A stretch of 64,000 bases of DNA from Faecalibacter sp. LW9. GTDB taxonomy: Bacteria; Bacteroidota; Bacteroidia; Flavobacteriales; Weeksellaceae. Every line of letters starts with the position of its first letter. The first letter of the stretch is position 1. Shown in pieces: positions 43,139 through 50,967 of the stretch. A model generated the notes under the pieces. It did not search any database. It had not been told where the DNA came from and saw nothing but the letters and a program-made list of their open reading frames with translations. The DNA lies in assembly GCF_034661295.1 (NCBI RefSeq), contig NZ_CP141062.1, forward strand, positions 1,054,001-1,118,000, given 5' to 3'. A program made the position numbers and the translations under genes.

Positions 43139-43888
43139 TTATAAACGTGTTATAATTGTTGTTATTGATAGAACTAACCCAATAATAGACGCAGCAATAG
43201 TAATTGTACGAGTGCTTGATGAATTTTGAATTGCCGATTTATTTGGCTCAACATACACAACATCATTTTGAGCAAGATAATACACTGGAGAATTAAAAAT
43301 AGTACTTGAAGTTAAATCTACGCGATGAGATTCAACTTGCCCTTCTGTATTACGAATGACCATAATGTTGTTACGTACACCATTTATTTTCAAATCGCCT
43401 GCTAAACCAATGGCATCTATAATAGAAACTTTTTCAGAAGTTAATGTTTTTGTACCCGGGCTATTCACTTCACCTAAAATGGTAATTTTAAAATCAACGA
43501 AGGATACAGTGACTGTAGCATTTCGGATATAGATAGCGACTTTATCTTGAATGAGTTTTTGAGCTTCTACTCGGGTTAGACCTTTTACATTTACTTTTCC
43601 TAAGATTGGTAAGTCAATTTCTCCATTTTCATCTACTAAATAGGTTTTCCCTTCGATATCATTAGAAGATGAACTTTGTTGATTGAAAGGAGCGGTAGTT
43701 GCAGGATCTGTTGCATAAACACTTACTCTTATTTTATCATTTTTTTGAATTCTTGGAGTAACTTCTTCTACAATCGTATTAATTTTTTCAGCATCGTTAA
43801 AGTATACGACATCCTCTCTTTTCGCACAAGATGTGATGATTAGTGCAGAAAAACAACACAAAAATAGATGTAAGGATTTTAATTTCAT
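43139..43888 (-). CDS. Polysaccharide export lipoprotein (Wza-like)
   Basis: 249 residues with lipobox 'LIITSC'. The polysaccharide-export domain ('IQKNDKIRVSVYATDP', 'YLVDENGEIDLPILGKVNVKGLTRVEAQKLIQ') and one SLBB domain ('ILGEVNSPGTKTLTSEKVSIIDAIGLAGD') form the outer-membrane ring. The C-terminal span ('ITIAASIIGLVLSITTII') is typical of Bacteroidota members. It sits two bases from both neighbours in a tight operon. Confidence 0.92.
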   Translation of the reverse strand: MKLKSLHLFLCCFSALIITSCAKREDVVYFNDAEKINTIVEEVTPRIQKNDKIRVSVYATDPATTAPFNQQSSSSNDIEGKTYLVDENGEIDLPILGKVNVKGLTRVEAQKLIQDKVAIYIRNATVTVSFVDFKITILGEVNSPGTKTLTSEKVSIIDAIGLAGDLKINGVRNNIMVIRNTEGQVESHRVDLTSSTIFNSPVYYLAQNDVVYVEPNKSAIQNSSSTRTITIAASIIGLVLSITTIITRL

Positions 43889-43890
43889 TT

Positions 43891-45798
43891 TTATTTATCT
43901 AATAATTCAAAGGTAGAATTTTGTGAAATAAATTCAGGAACAATCTTTTTAATTTTTAAGACCAAAGCGTTATTATCTTTATTTTGTTCTGACGCTGTTG
44001 CAAATTGACATAATTCTGTAATTTTATCGTAAGTATGCTCGCAGCTGGAGTAATCAACTTTTGCAATCATAATCTTTTCATGATGGGTCTTAATCGTATT
44101 TTCATTATTGGCTAATAGTTCCTCATAAATTTTTTCTCCAGGGCGAAGTCCAATAATTTTTATGTCGATATCTTCTGGGTAACGATATCCACTTAATCGA
44201 ATCATTCGTTTGGCCTGATCAAAAATTTTCATCGACTCTCCCATGTCAAATACAAAGATTTCTCCACCATTACCCATTGTTCCTGCTTCTAAAACCAATT
44301 GACAAGCTTCGGGAATTGTCATGAAATAACGTGTGATTTCGGGATGCGTAACCGTTAACGGACCACCTTCATTCATTTGTCGTTTGAATAAAGGAATTAC
44401 GGATCCATTCGAACCCAATACATTTCCAAATCGTGTGACAATATAATTTGTATCAGATAAAGCATTCAGGCAATTCACATAGATTTCTGCGCATCGTTTG
44501 GTTGCTCCCATCACATTGGTCGGATTTACCGCTTTATCCGTTGATATCATTACAAATTTTTCCACCTTAAATTCATTCGCCAAGTCCGCCATTATCTTCG
44601 TTCCTTTGATGTTGGTGTTTACCGCTTCATAAGGATACTTTTCCATTAAAGGAACATGCTTATAGGCAGCAGCATGGTAAATATAATCAGGCGAATAAGT
44701 ATTGAAAATGTATCGCATACGATTCTCATCCCTTACATTTCCGATAATAAATTCAATTTGATCAAGAAATTCCGATTTCATATTTTGTTGAACATCATAT
44801 AAAGCAGACTCAGCAATATCAATCAGAATTAGTTTTTTAAATTTTTTGCGTGCGACTTGACGAGCAATTTCACTTCCAATCGATCCTGCAGCTCCAGTGA
44901 CTAAAATAATTTTGCCTTCTAACTCTTGATCTACAATAGGATTGTTTAACTGAATAGTGTCACGACCCAATAAATCGTCAATGTTAAGGTCTTTAATTTG
45001 TTTAGAGGAATAGTTATTATTTAACCAATCTTGTACAGCAGGTACAATTTTTACTTTTATTGGATATTTCGTTAACTCTTCTGAAATTCTTAAAAGTTCA
45101 TTCTTTTTTATGTTCTGAATGGAGATAATCACTTCCTTAATGTCGTTCTGTTGGATAAATTCTTCAGATAGTGCTGATGAATGACGAACGATTACACCAT
45201 TGATTTTTTTTCCTGCTTTTTTATAATTGTCATCAATAAAACAGACCACTGAACAATCTGAACTGTGATCGGCCATTAATGTATTTAGTGTAATGACTCC
45301 TGAATCTCCTGCACCGTAAATTAATACGTTTTTAGATTTTTTGCTATTTACTAAATAATGCGCATATAATGATTTATATGTTGTTCTTGCAAAAACCATG
45401 ATGACGGTTGTTACAAACGAATGAATAAATAATACAGAATAAGATAATCGGTAGCGCTTTAAGACAATATCTTCAAAATCGAGTGTATTTCGAACAATAA
45501 TAGACAAAGTTAAAATTAAAAAAAATGCAAAAAGATTCGATAAAAATACATTTTGAGCATCTTTTAGTCCCGTTTGACGAATGACTCCTTTGTAAGTTCC
45601 AAAAATGATATAAAAAATTAAATATACTACTATTACTAGAGGGATTTTGTATAAAATATGAGTAAAATCAAAAGTTCCAGTGAAACTATTAATAATAAAA
45701 CTACTGATAAAATATGAGAACCCAACGATACTTAAATCAATAAGTAAGATGACCCATCTTGGTAGGTTTTTAAGTAAATGATCTTTTGTATTATCCAT
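43891..45798 (-). CDS. Membrane-bound nucleotide-sugar 4,6-dehydratase (CapD/PglF type)
   Basis: The start is set at the ATG at 45798 (MDNTKDHLLKNLPRWVILLIDL), where the family normally begins; an ATG 75 bases upstream is less likely. About 635 residues. Four N-terminal spans are followed by two Rossmann domains: a degenerate one ('VLIYGAGDSGVITLNTL') and the catalytic SDR ('ILVTGAAGSIGSEIARQV', 'HAAAYKHVPLMEKYP', 'MISTDKAVNPTNVMGATKR'). It converts UDP-GlcNAc to a 4-keto-6-deoxy sugar for capsule or glycan synthesis. First gene of the export operon. Confidence 0.92.
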   Translation of the reverse strand: MDNTKDHLLKNLPRWVILLIDLSIVGFSYFISSFIINSFTGTFDFTHILYKIPLVIVVYLIFYIIFGTYKGVIRQTGLKDAQNVFLSNLFAFFLILTLSIIVRNTLDFEDIVLKRYRLSYSVLFIHSFVTTVIMVFARTTYKSLYAHYLVNSKKSKNVLIYGAGDSGVITLNTLMADHSSDCSVVCFIDDNYKKAGKKINGVIVRHSSALSEEFIQQNDIKEVIISIQNIKKNELLRISEELTKYPIKVKIVPAVQDWLNNNYSSKQIKDLNIDDLLGRDTIQLNNPIVDQELEGKIILVTGAAGSIGSEIARQVARKKFKKLILIDIAESALYDVQQNMKSEFLDQIEFIIGNVRDENRMRYIFNTYSPDYIYHAAAYKHVPLMEKYPYEAVNTNIKGTKIMADLANEFKVEKFVMISTDKAVNPTNVMGATKRCAEIYVNCLNALSDTNYIVTRFGNVLGSNGSVIPLFKRQMNEGGPLTVTHPEITRYFMTIPEACQLVLEAGTMGNGGEIFVFDMGESMKIFDQAKRMIRLSGYRYPEDIDIKIIGLRPGEKIYEELLANNENTIKTHHEKIMIAKVDYSSCEHTYDKITELCQFATASEQNKDNNALVLKIKKIVPEFISQNSTFELLDK

Positions 45799-45873
45799 GT
45801 GTAAAAGCGTGCAATTTTCTATAATAGTAGGTAAAGCAGAATTAAAAATTATATTAAAATTATCATAAAGCAA

Positions 45874-46087
45874 TCTTAATTCTTCTTAATAAGATTACAA
45901 ATATCTTAAAATATTTAAGACAATGAATCCTATACATAATTATTCTTATTTAATTCTTAAATAATAAATACTTAAACCTTAATATTTCAATAGTATATAT
46001 AAGTTAATTAAATTGCAGTTTTGAATTATTTAACTTTACAATTCTTTGAAAAAATTGTAATTTTGCACAAAATTCCCCAAACAAACA
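45874..46087. other. Divergent promoter region, capsule operon and prs
   Basis: AT-rich and non-coding. TAATTTTG at 46058-46065 fits the -7 consensus and lies 22 bases before the prs ATG. Confidence 0.5.
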
Positions 46088-47023
46088 ATGGAACAATCAG
46101 CATTTCTTTTCTCAACACGTGGTTCACATGATTTGGCCACAAAAATCGCAGAACATTACGGTCAAGAATTAGGTAATTTAAAAATCGTACAATTTAGCGA
46201 TGGTGAGTTTACTCCAGCATTCGAACAACCAATTCGTGGTGCTCGTGTTTTCTTAATCGGGTCTACACATCAGCCTACTGATAACTTAATGGAGTTATTA
46301 TTAATGTGTGACGCCGCAAAACGCGCTTCTGCAAAAAGTATTACAGTGGTTATTCCTTACTTTGGTTTTGCCCGTCAAGATCGTAAAGATGCTCCACGTG
46401 TACCAATCGGTGCTAAATTAGTAGCGAAAATGTTAATGTCAGCTGGTGCAACTCGTGTAATGACAATGGATTTACACGCAGATCAAATTCAAGGATTCTT
46501 CGAAATTCCTGTAGATCATTTATTTGCTTCAACCATCTTTGTTGATTACATCAATAGCTTAGGTTTAGATAATTTATGTATTGCTTCTCCAGATATGGGA
46601 GGTGCTAAACGTGCAAATACGTACGCAAAACACTTAAATGCAGATATCGTGATTTGTCATAAAGAACGTAAAGTGGCTAACCAAGTAGAGAACATGATGT
46701 TGATTGGAGAAGTAGAAGGTAAAAATGTCATTTTAGTGGATGATATGATTGATACTGCTGGTACGTTAGCAAAAGCTGCCGAGTTAATCATGTCAAAAGG
46801 TGCAAAATCTGTACGTGCAATTGCAACTCACGGAATCCTTTCTGGACCTGCATTTGAGCGTTTACAAGACTCAATGTTAACAGAAATTGCTGTAACTGAT
46901 AGTATTCCATTAAAAAAGACTGGTGTAGATAAAATAAAAGTGTTATCTTGCGCTCCGCTTTTTGCTGATGTTATGCATTTAGTTCATGACAATAAATCAA
47001 TTAGCCAACGCTTTGTAATCTAA
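46088..47023 (+). CDS. prs: Ribose-phosphate pyrophosphokinase
   Basis: The enzyme makes PRPP from ribose 5-phosphate and ATP for nucleotide, His and Trp synthesis. 'IPYFGFARQDRKDAPRVPIGAK' binds ATP, 'MDLHADQIQGFFEIPVDHL' carries the divalent-cation site, and 'VILVDDMIDTAGTLAKAA' is the PRPP loop. 311 residues is standard. It precedes rplY by 46 bases, the same order as in many Bacteroidota. Confidence 0.97.
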   Translation: MEQSAFLFSTRGSHDLATKIAEHYGQELGNLKIVQFSDGEFTPAFEQPIRGARVFLIGSTHQPTDNLMELLLMCDAAKRASAKSITVVIPYFGFARQDRKDAPRVPIGAKLVAKMLMSAGATRVMTMDLHADQIQGFFEIPVDHLFASTIFVDYINSLGLDNLCIASPDMGGAKRANTYAKHLNADIVICHKERKVANQVENMMLIGEVEGKNVILVDDMIDTAGTLAKAAELIMSKGAKSVRAIATHGILSGPAFERLQDSMLTEIAVTDSIPLKKTGVDKIKVLSCAPLFADVMHLVHDNKSISQRFVI

Positions 47024-47069
47024 TTAATTACAAGCTTATAAAGAATTTTAATTTTTATATTTATATATT

Positions 47070-47654
47070 ATGAAATCTATTTTAATCCAAGGTGTTAAAA
47101 GAGAAAACGTAGGTAAAGTTGCTACGCGTGCCTTACGTAATGCTGAACAAGTACCTTGTGTAATTTATGGTGGAACTGAACCAATTCACTTTGCTGCTGA
47201 CGAAAAAGCATTCAAAGGATTAGTTTATACTCCAGAAGCTCACACAGTTACTATCGAGTTAGCTGATGGGTCTAAATTGGGGGCTATCTTACAAGATATC
47301 CAATTCCACCCAGTAACAGATCGTATCATCCACGCTGATTTCTACCAATTAGACGAGAACAAACCAGTTACTATGGAAGTTCCAGTTCGTTTAGTAGGAC
47401 GTGCTCGTGGTTTAGTTGCCGGAGGGGTTTTACGTTTCAACATGCGTAAAGTTAAAGTTCGTGCTATTCCAGCTAACTTACCAGACGAAATCGAAATCGA
47501 CATTACTCCAATGAGAATTGGACACAAAATGTACATCGAGTCTTTAAAGAACGAAAAATATTCATTCGCTCACCCAGACAACGCTGTAGTAGTAGCTATC
47601 CGTACTTCTCGTAACGCTGTTAAAGATGCGGACGTTGATGAAGATGAAGAATAA
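47070..47654 (+). CDS. rplY: Ribosomal protein L25 (CTC form)
   Basis: 194 residues: an N-terminal 5S-rRNA-binding domain ('[22 protein letters not shown]', '[38 protein letters not shown]') and the C-terminal beta domain of the longer CTC type, with an acidic tail. It is co-transcribed with prs and followed by a strong terminator. Confidence 0.96.
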   Translation: MKSILIQGVKRENVGKVATRALRNAEQVPCVIYGGTEPIHFAADEKAFKGLVYTPEAHTVTIELADGSKLGAILQDIQFHPVTDRIIHADFYQLDENKPVTMEVPVRLVGRARGLVAGGVLRFNMRKVKVRAIPANLPDEIEIDITPMRIGHKMYIESLKNEKYSFAHPDNAVVVAIRTSRNAVKDADVDEDEE

Positions 47655-47673
47655 TCAATATCTTTTTTAATAT

Positions 47674-47702
47674 AAAACCACTCCATTGGAGTGGTTTTTT
47701 TT
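47674..47702 (+). terminator. Terminator of prs-rplY
   Basis: AAAACCACTCC and GGAGTGGTTTT pair around ATT, with a T-run. Confidence 0.88.
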
Positions 47703-47725
47703 GGTTATTTTTTTAATCAGATAAA

Positions 47726-47756
47726 TTTGTCCGAAATAAAATAATTTCTATATTTG
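47726..47756 (+). promoter_or_regulatory. -33/-7 promoter of the Rrf2 gene
   Basis: TTTG (47726-47729) and TATATTTG (47749-47756) are 19 bases apart, the full Bacteroidota promoter pattern and the best in the window. The start codon follows 29 bases later. Confidence 0.7.
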
Positions 47757-47785
47757 CCCTATAATTAAAAGATTAAGAAGTAAGA

Positions 47786-48220
47786 ATGTTTTCAAAAGCG
47801 TGTGAGTACGGGATTAAGGCGAGTATCTATATCGCTCGTGAATCAATCGGTGGAAACCGCGTGAATTTGAAACAAATTGCAGATTCAATCAATTCACCAG
47901 AAGCCTATACAGCTAAAATTTTACAACAATTAGTAAAACATGGAGTCATCCATTCTGTAAAGGGTAAAATGGGAGGATTTGAAGTTGATCCAAGCTTATT
48001 GTCAGAAATTAAATTGGTTCATATCATTAAAGCCATTGATGGTGATGGATTATACCATAGCTGTGTATTAGGATTGAATGAATGCGATGCAAAAAGACCA
48101 TGTGCCTTACACAAACGAATTTTTATGATTAGAAAAGATTTACAACACATGTTGGAAGTGACGTCAATGAATGATTTAATTGATGACATTGATAATGGGT
48201 TAGCCTTTTTAAAGCATTAA
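47786..48220 (+). CDS. Rrf2-family Fe-S transcription regulator
   Basis: 144 residues. The winged helix ('YGIKASIYIARESIGG', 'LKQIADSINSPEAYTAKILQQLVKHGVIHSVKGKMGGFEV') is the Rrf2 pattern. Three Cys in 'HSCVLGLNECDAKRPCALH' have the spacing of the [2Fe-2S]/[4Fe-4S] ligands of NsrR and IscR, so it can sense NO or redox state. It is followed 56 bases later by a hemerythrin-like gene. In other bacteria such pairs answer nitric oxide, and autoregulation at the preceding promoter is likely. Confidence 0.9.
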   Translation: MFSKACEYGIKASIYIARESIGGNRVNLKQIADSINSPEAYTAKILQQLVKHGVIHSVKGKMGGFEVDPSLLSEIKLVHIIKAIDGDGLYHSCVLGLNECDAKRPCALHKRIFMIRKDLQHMLEVTSMNDLIDDIDNGLAFLKH

Positions 48221-48276
48221 AAAAATTTGAAATTAAATAAGACAAAAATATCCGAATATAAATTAGCTATAAGAAT

Positions 48277-48771
48277 ATGAAACGAATTGCCGAAAATCAA
48301 TCAACCGCACCTATCAGTTTGACAACTCATCACGCGATGTCTATTTATGAAGCATGTTCCAAACATCATAAAACGTTATTTTTCTGTTGGAATATTCGTA
48401 CGGGAATTGATCGAGGAATAGAATTAAGTCGTATTGTTGCTTATGTAAAGTGGTATGGGGAGTTTATTCTTTTTCCTAAATTGGAAATTGAGGAGCAATT
48501 AATTTTCACGATTCTGAATGAAGACCATTATTTGGTTAAACGTGCTTTAAAAGAGCATCGTCGCATTCGTCGCCTTTTTAAATTTGGTACAAACCCAATG
48601 AAAAATTTAATTTATATCGAAGAAGAATTGGATTTGCATATCCGATTTGAAGAAAAAAATATATTAACTGAAGTAGAGCATTTAGCAACACCAAAACAGT
48701 TAAAAGAGATTAATGATAAAATGAATCAATTGCTTACAAATGCCAATTGGCATGATCAATTTTGGGTGTAG
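48277..48771 (+). CDS. Hemerythrin-like (HHE) protein
   Basis: 164 residues, mainly helical. His and Glu residues placed as in di-iron HHE domains: 'SKHHKTL', 'EFILFPKLEIEEQL', 'LKEHRRIRRLF' and 'HIRFEEKNILTEVE'. Such proteins bind a di-iron centre and in the YtfE/DnrN group repair Fe-S clusters after nitrosative stress. The gene follows the Rrf2 regulator, whose Fe-S ligand pattern makes an NO-response pair plausible. The N-terminal Cys domain of ScdA-type proteins is absent. Confidence 0.8.
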   Translation: MKRIAENQSTAPISLTTHHAMSIYEACSKHHKTLFFCWNIRTGIDRGIELSRIVAYVKWYGEFILFPKLEIEEQLIFTILNEDHYLVKRALKEHRRIRRLFKFGTNPMKNLIYIEEELDLHIRFEEKNILTEVEHLATPKQLKEINDKMNQLLTNANWHDQFWV

Positions 48772-48854
48772 GATTGAGCATATATTACATAAATTTTTTA
48801 GATGATTTTTGATTAATAAGAATTCTATTTGCAGTGTGAATTTTTATTTGTGGT

Positions 48855-48891
48855 AAAAAGAAAGCCTCACCCAATGGTGAGGCTTTCTTTT
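48855..48891. terminator. Bidirectional terminator
   Basis: AAAGAAAGCCTCACC and GGTGAGGCTTTCTTT pair around CAAT, between converging genes. Confidence 0.88.
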
Positions 48892-48896
48892 ATGAA

Positions 48897-49928
48897 TTAT
48901 AATGGTTTCTTAATTTTTACTTCATATATGTAATCCCATTTTTTACCTGTCACTAACATAGTGTCACCTTTAAATGCAATCCCATTTAAAACATCCGCTT
49001 GGGGATTCGTTTGTTTTGTTTTTAATTCACTTAAATCAATTTTAGCTTTTACTTGACCTGTTTCTGGCGCTATAACTAAAATAATTCCTGATTCATACAC
49101 GTTGGCGTAAATCAAACCGTCATGATATTCCAATTCATTTAATTTTAAATAAATATTTTCACTGTCTACCGCTTGGATGGTACGAACGTAATTTAAATCT
49201 TTATCAAAGAATTGAATACGTTGTGTTCCTTCAGAAATGGCTAATTGGTCACCAACTGTAGTGATTCCCCAACCTTCCATCACTGTTCCTGGTAAATTAA
49301 ATTGCTCTAATTGTTTAAAGTTTTGATCGTATTTAAATCCTACACGATCTTGCCAAGTTAATTGATAGATCACACCATTTAACTCTGTAATTCCTTCACC
49401 AAAAACATCCTCAACGATTTTATATTCGTTTTCGGCCTTGGCTTCACCCAATTTATATTTAGCTAAATAAGTTTCATTACGTAAACCTGTTCCTTCATAG
49501 ATGTATCCATCTTTGTAGTAAAATCCTTGTGTAAAATACTTATTATCGTGTGGATAGGTATTAACGACTTCGTATGTCCAAGTAGAAGCAGGTTCATCAC
49601 CTAAGACCATAAACGTAAACTCTCTTGAATTTAAGACTTCGCTCCCTTTTAAAAATTCAATAAAAATAGAATGATTTCCTAAGCCCACGATATCTTTACT
49701 AATCGTCGCTCCATTCGGAACTTCTTTACCATCAACCGTTAAGCGAACATTGTCCACACCTTCTAAAGCTGAGAAATCAACGGATAATTTATCTCCAAAT
49801 TTCATTCGCTTTTGTTCGATAGCAGATACTAATTCAGTAATTGCATTGTTATTTGCACTGGCATCATCTTTACAAGAAAATGTAACCATCGTAGAGGCTA
49901 TAGCAGCCAATAAAAATATCTTTTTCAT
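48897..49928 (-). CDS. Glutaminyl-peptide cyclotransferase, lipoprotein
   Basis: This enzyme closes N-terminal Gln to pyroglutamate on exported proteins. 343 residues with lipobox 'VTFSC' then KDDAS. A roughly 100-residue N-terminal beta domain ('KFGDKLSVDF', 'NVRLTVDGKEV') precedes the five-blade propeller of the glutamine-cyclotransferase family: 'TYPHDNKYFTQGFYYKDGYIYEGTGLRNETYLAKY', 'FGEGITELNGVIYQLTWQDRVGFKYD', 'MEGWGITTVGDQLAISEGT' and 'LNELEYHDGLIYANVYESG'. Many mature flavobacterial secreted proteins begin with Gln (as those in the island do), which suits such an enzyme. Confidence 0.9.
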   Translation of the reverse strand: MKKIFLLAAIASTMVTFSCKDDASANNNAITELVSAIEQKRMKFGDKLSVDFSALEGVDNVRLTVDGKEVPNGATISKDIVGLGNHSIFIEFLKGSEVLNSREFTFMVLGDEPASTWTYEVVNTYPHDNKYFTQGFYYKDGYIYEGTGLRNETYLAKYKLGEAKAENEYKIVEDVFGEGITELNGVIYQLTWQDRVGFKYDQNFKQLEQFNLPGTVMEGWGITTVGDQLAISEGTQRIQFFDKDLNYVRTIQAVDSENIYLKLNELEYHDGLIYANVYESGIILVIAPETGQVKAKIDLSELKTKQTNPQADVLNGIAFKGDTMLVTGKKWDYIYEVKIKKPL

Positions 49929-49976
49929 AGAAATAATTTCTAATTCTGTCTGTTTATTAATCAGTATACAAATATA

Positions 49977-50525
49977 TTATTTTGATCGACTTGGATTAGC
50001 TTTTACAAAAGCATCCCAACCCGAATAGGATTTTTGTTTGGCAACACCTGTTCCAGAATTCAAATAATGGCAAACGGCAGCTGCCAAACCATCTGTCGAA
50101 TCTAAACGTTTGGGTAATTCTTTTAATCCCACCAAATGTTGTAACATTCCAGCGACTTGCTCTTTGGAAGCGTTTCCATTTCCTGTGATAGCCATTTTAA
50201 TTTTTCGAGGTGCATATTCAGTAATTGGAATTTCGCGAGATAAACAAGCAGCAATACAAACGCCTTGTGCACGTCCAAGTTTCAACATCGATTGTGCATT
50301 TTGTCCTAGGAAAGGAGCTTCAATGGCTAATTCATCCGGATGATATTGATCGATTAATGCAATTGTTTTTTCAAAAATCTTCTTCAATTTCATTTCGTGA
50401 TTGGGTAACTTGTGTAATAATAATTCGTCTAAAGTAATTAACGAAATTTTATTTCCTACAACTTTTATCAATCCAAATCCCATTACAGTTGTTCCCGGGT
50501 CAACGCCTAAAATGATTCTTTCCAT
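49977..50525 (-). CDS. ruvC: Holliday-junction resolvase RuvC
   Basis: RuvC cuts four-way junctions during recombination. 182 residues; catalytic acidic residues in 'ILGVDPGTTVMGFG', 'LAIEAPFLGQNAQSMLKLGRAQG' and 'RLDSTDGLAAAVCHYL'. The start at 50525 (MERIILGVDPGT) is the family start. There is no ruvA or ruvB nearby. Confidence 0.96.
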   Translation of the reverse strand: MERIILGVDPGTTVMGFGLIKVVGNKISLITLDELLLHKLPNHEMKLKKIFEKTIALIDQYHPDELAIEAPFLGQNAQSMLKLGRAQGVCIAACLSREIPITEYAPRKIKMAITGNGNASKEQVAGMLQHLVGLKELPKRLDSTDGLAAAVCHYLNSGTGVAKQKSYSGWDAFVKANPSRSK

Positions 50526-50654
50526 TACGACAAAATTACAATAAATTATGCCGAATTTCGTCTTGTATGAATGTTTCCAAAGAGCGAATGGGTTAACAAT
50601 TGTTCATATTCCCTTTATAAGGGACCTTCATGATATTATTTTATTCAATGTATA

Positions 50655-50914
50655 TTATTGAATCTTTAACGGGGGCAAAACAATTTTTTCACTCATTATC
50701 ATTGATGCTATAGTTATTGGTTCATCTTTCATTAAGATTTTATCTCCCAAAATTTCCAGAGTCGTCGTTTTTGAAAATTGGAATTGTTCAAATAAGATGT
50801 TCTAAAACTCACTTTCTTTACATAAAGTAAACCTATCAACAGATTATTATAAATCTGAAAGTTATTTTCTACTATTTGATGGAATTTACCTAAATCGGAG
50901 GTGGTTTACGCCAT
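50655..50914 (-). pseudogene. Decayed gene remnant, PEP-carboxylase-like N-terminus
   Basis: From an ATG at 50914 the frame reads M-A-stop, then continues in phase as 'TTSDLGKFHQIVENNFQIYNNLLIGLLYVKK'. This resembles the N-terminus of Bacteroidota phosphoenolpyruvate carboxylase (F..LVENKFQIYNSLF). After a one-base shift it goes on as 'LFEQFQFSKTTTLEILGDKILMK' and 'MSEKIVLPPLKIQ' to a stop at 50655. So there is a nonsense codon at position 3, a frameshift and a large deletion (the enzyme has about 850 residues). The identity is from remembered family sequence. Confidence 0.45.
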
Positions 50915-50967
50915 AACTTCAACTTTTTAGTTTAAAGTTACTAATTTTAACAGACGCAAATAAAAAA

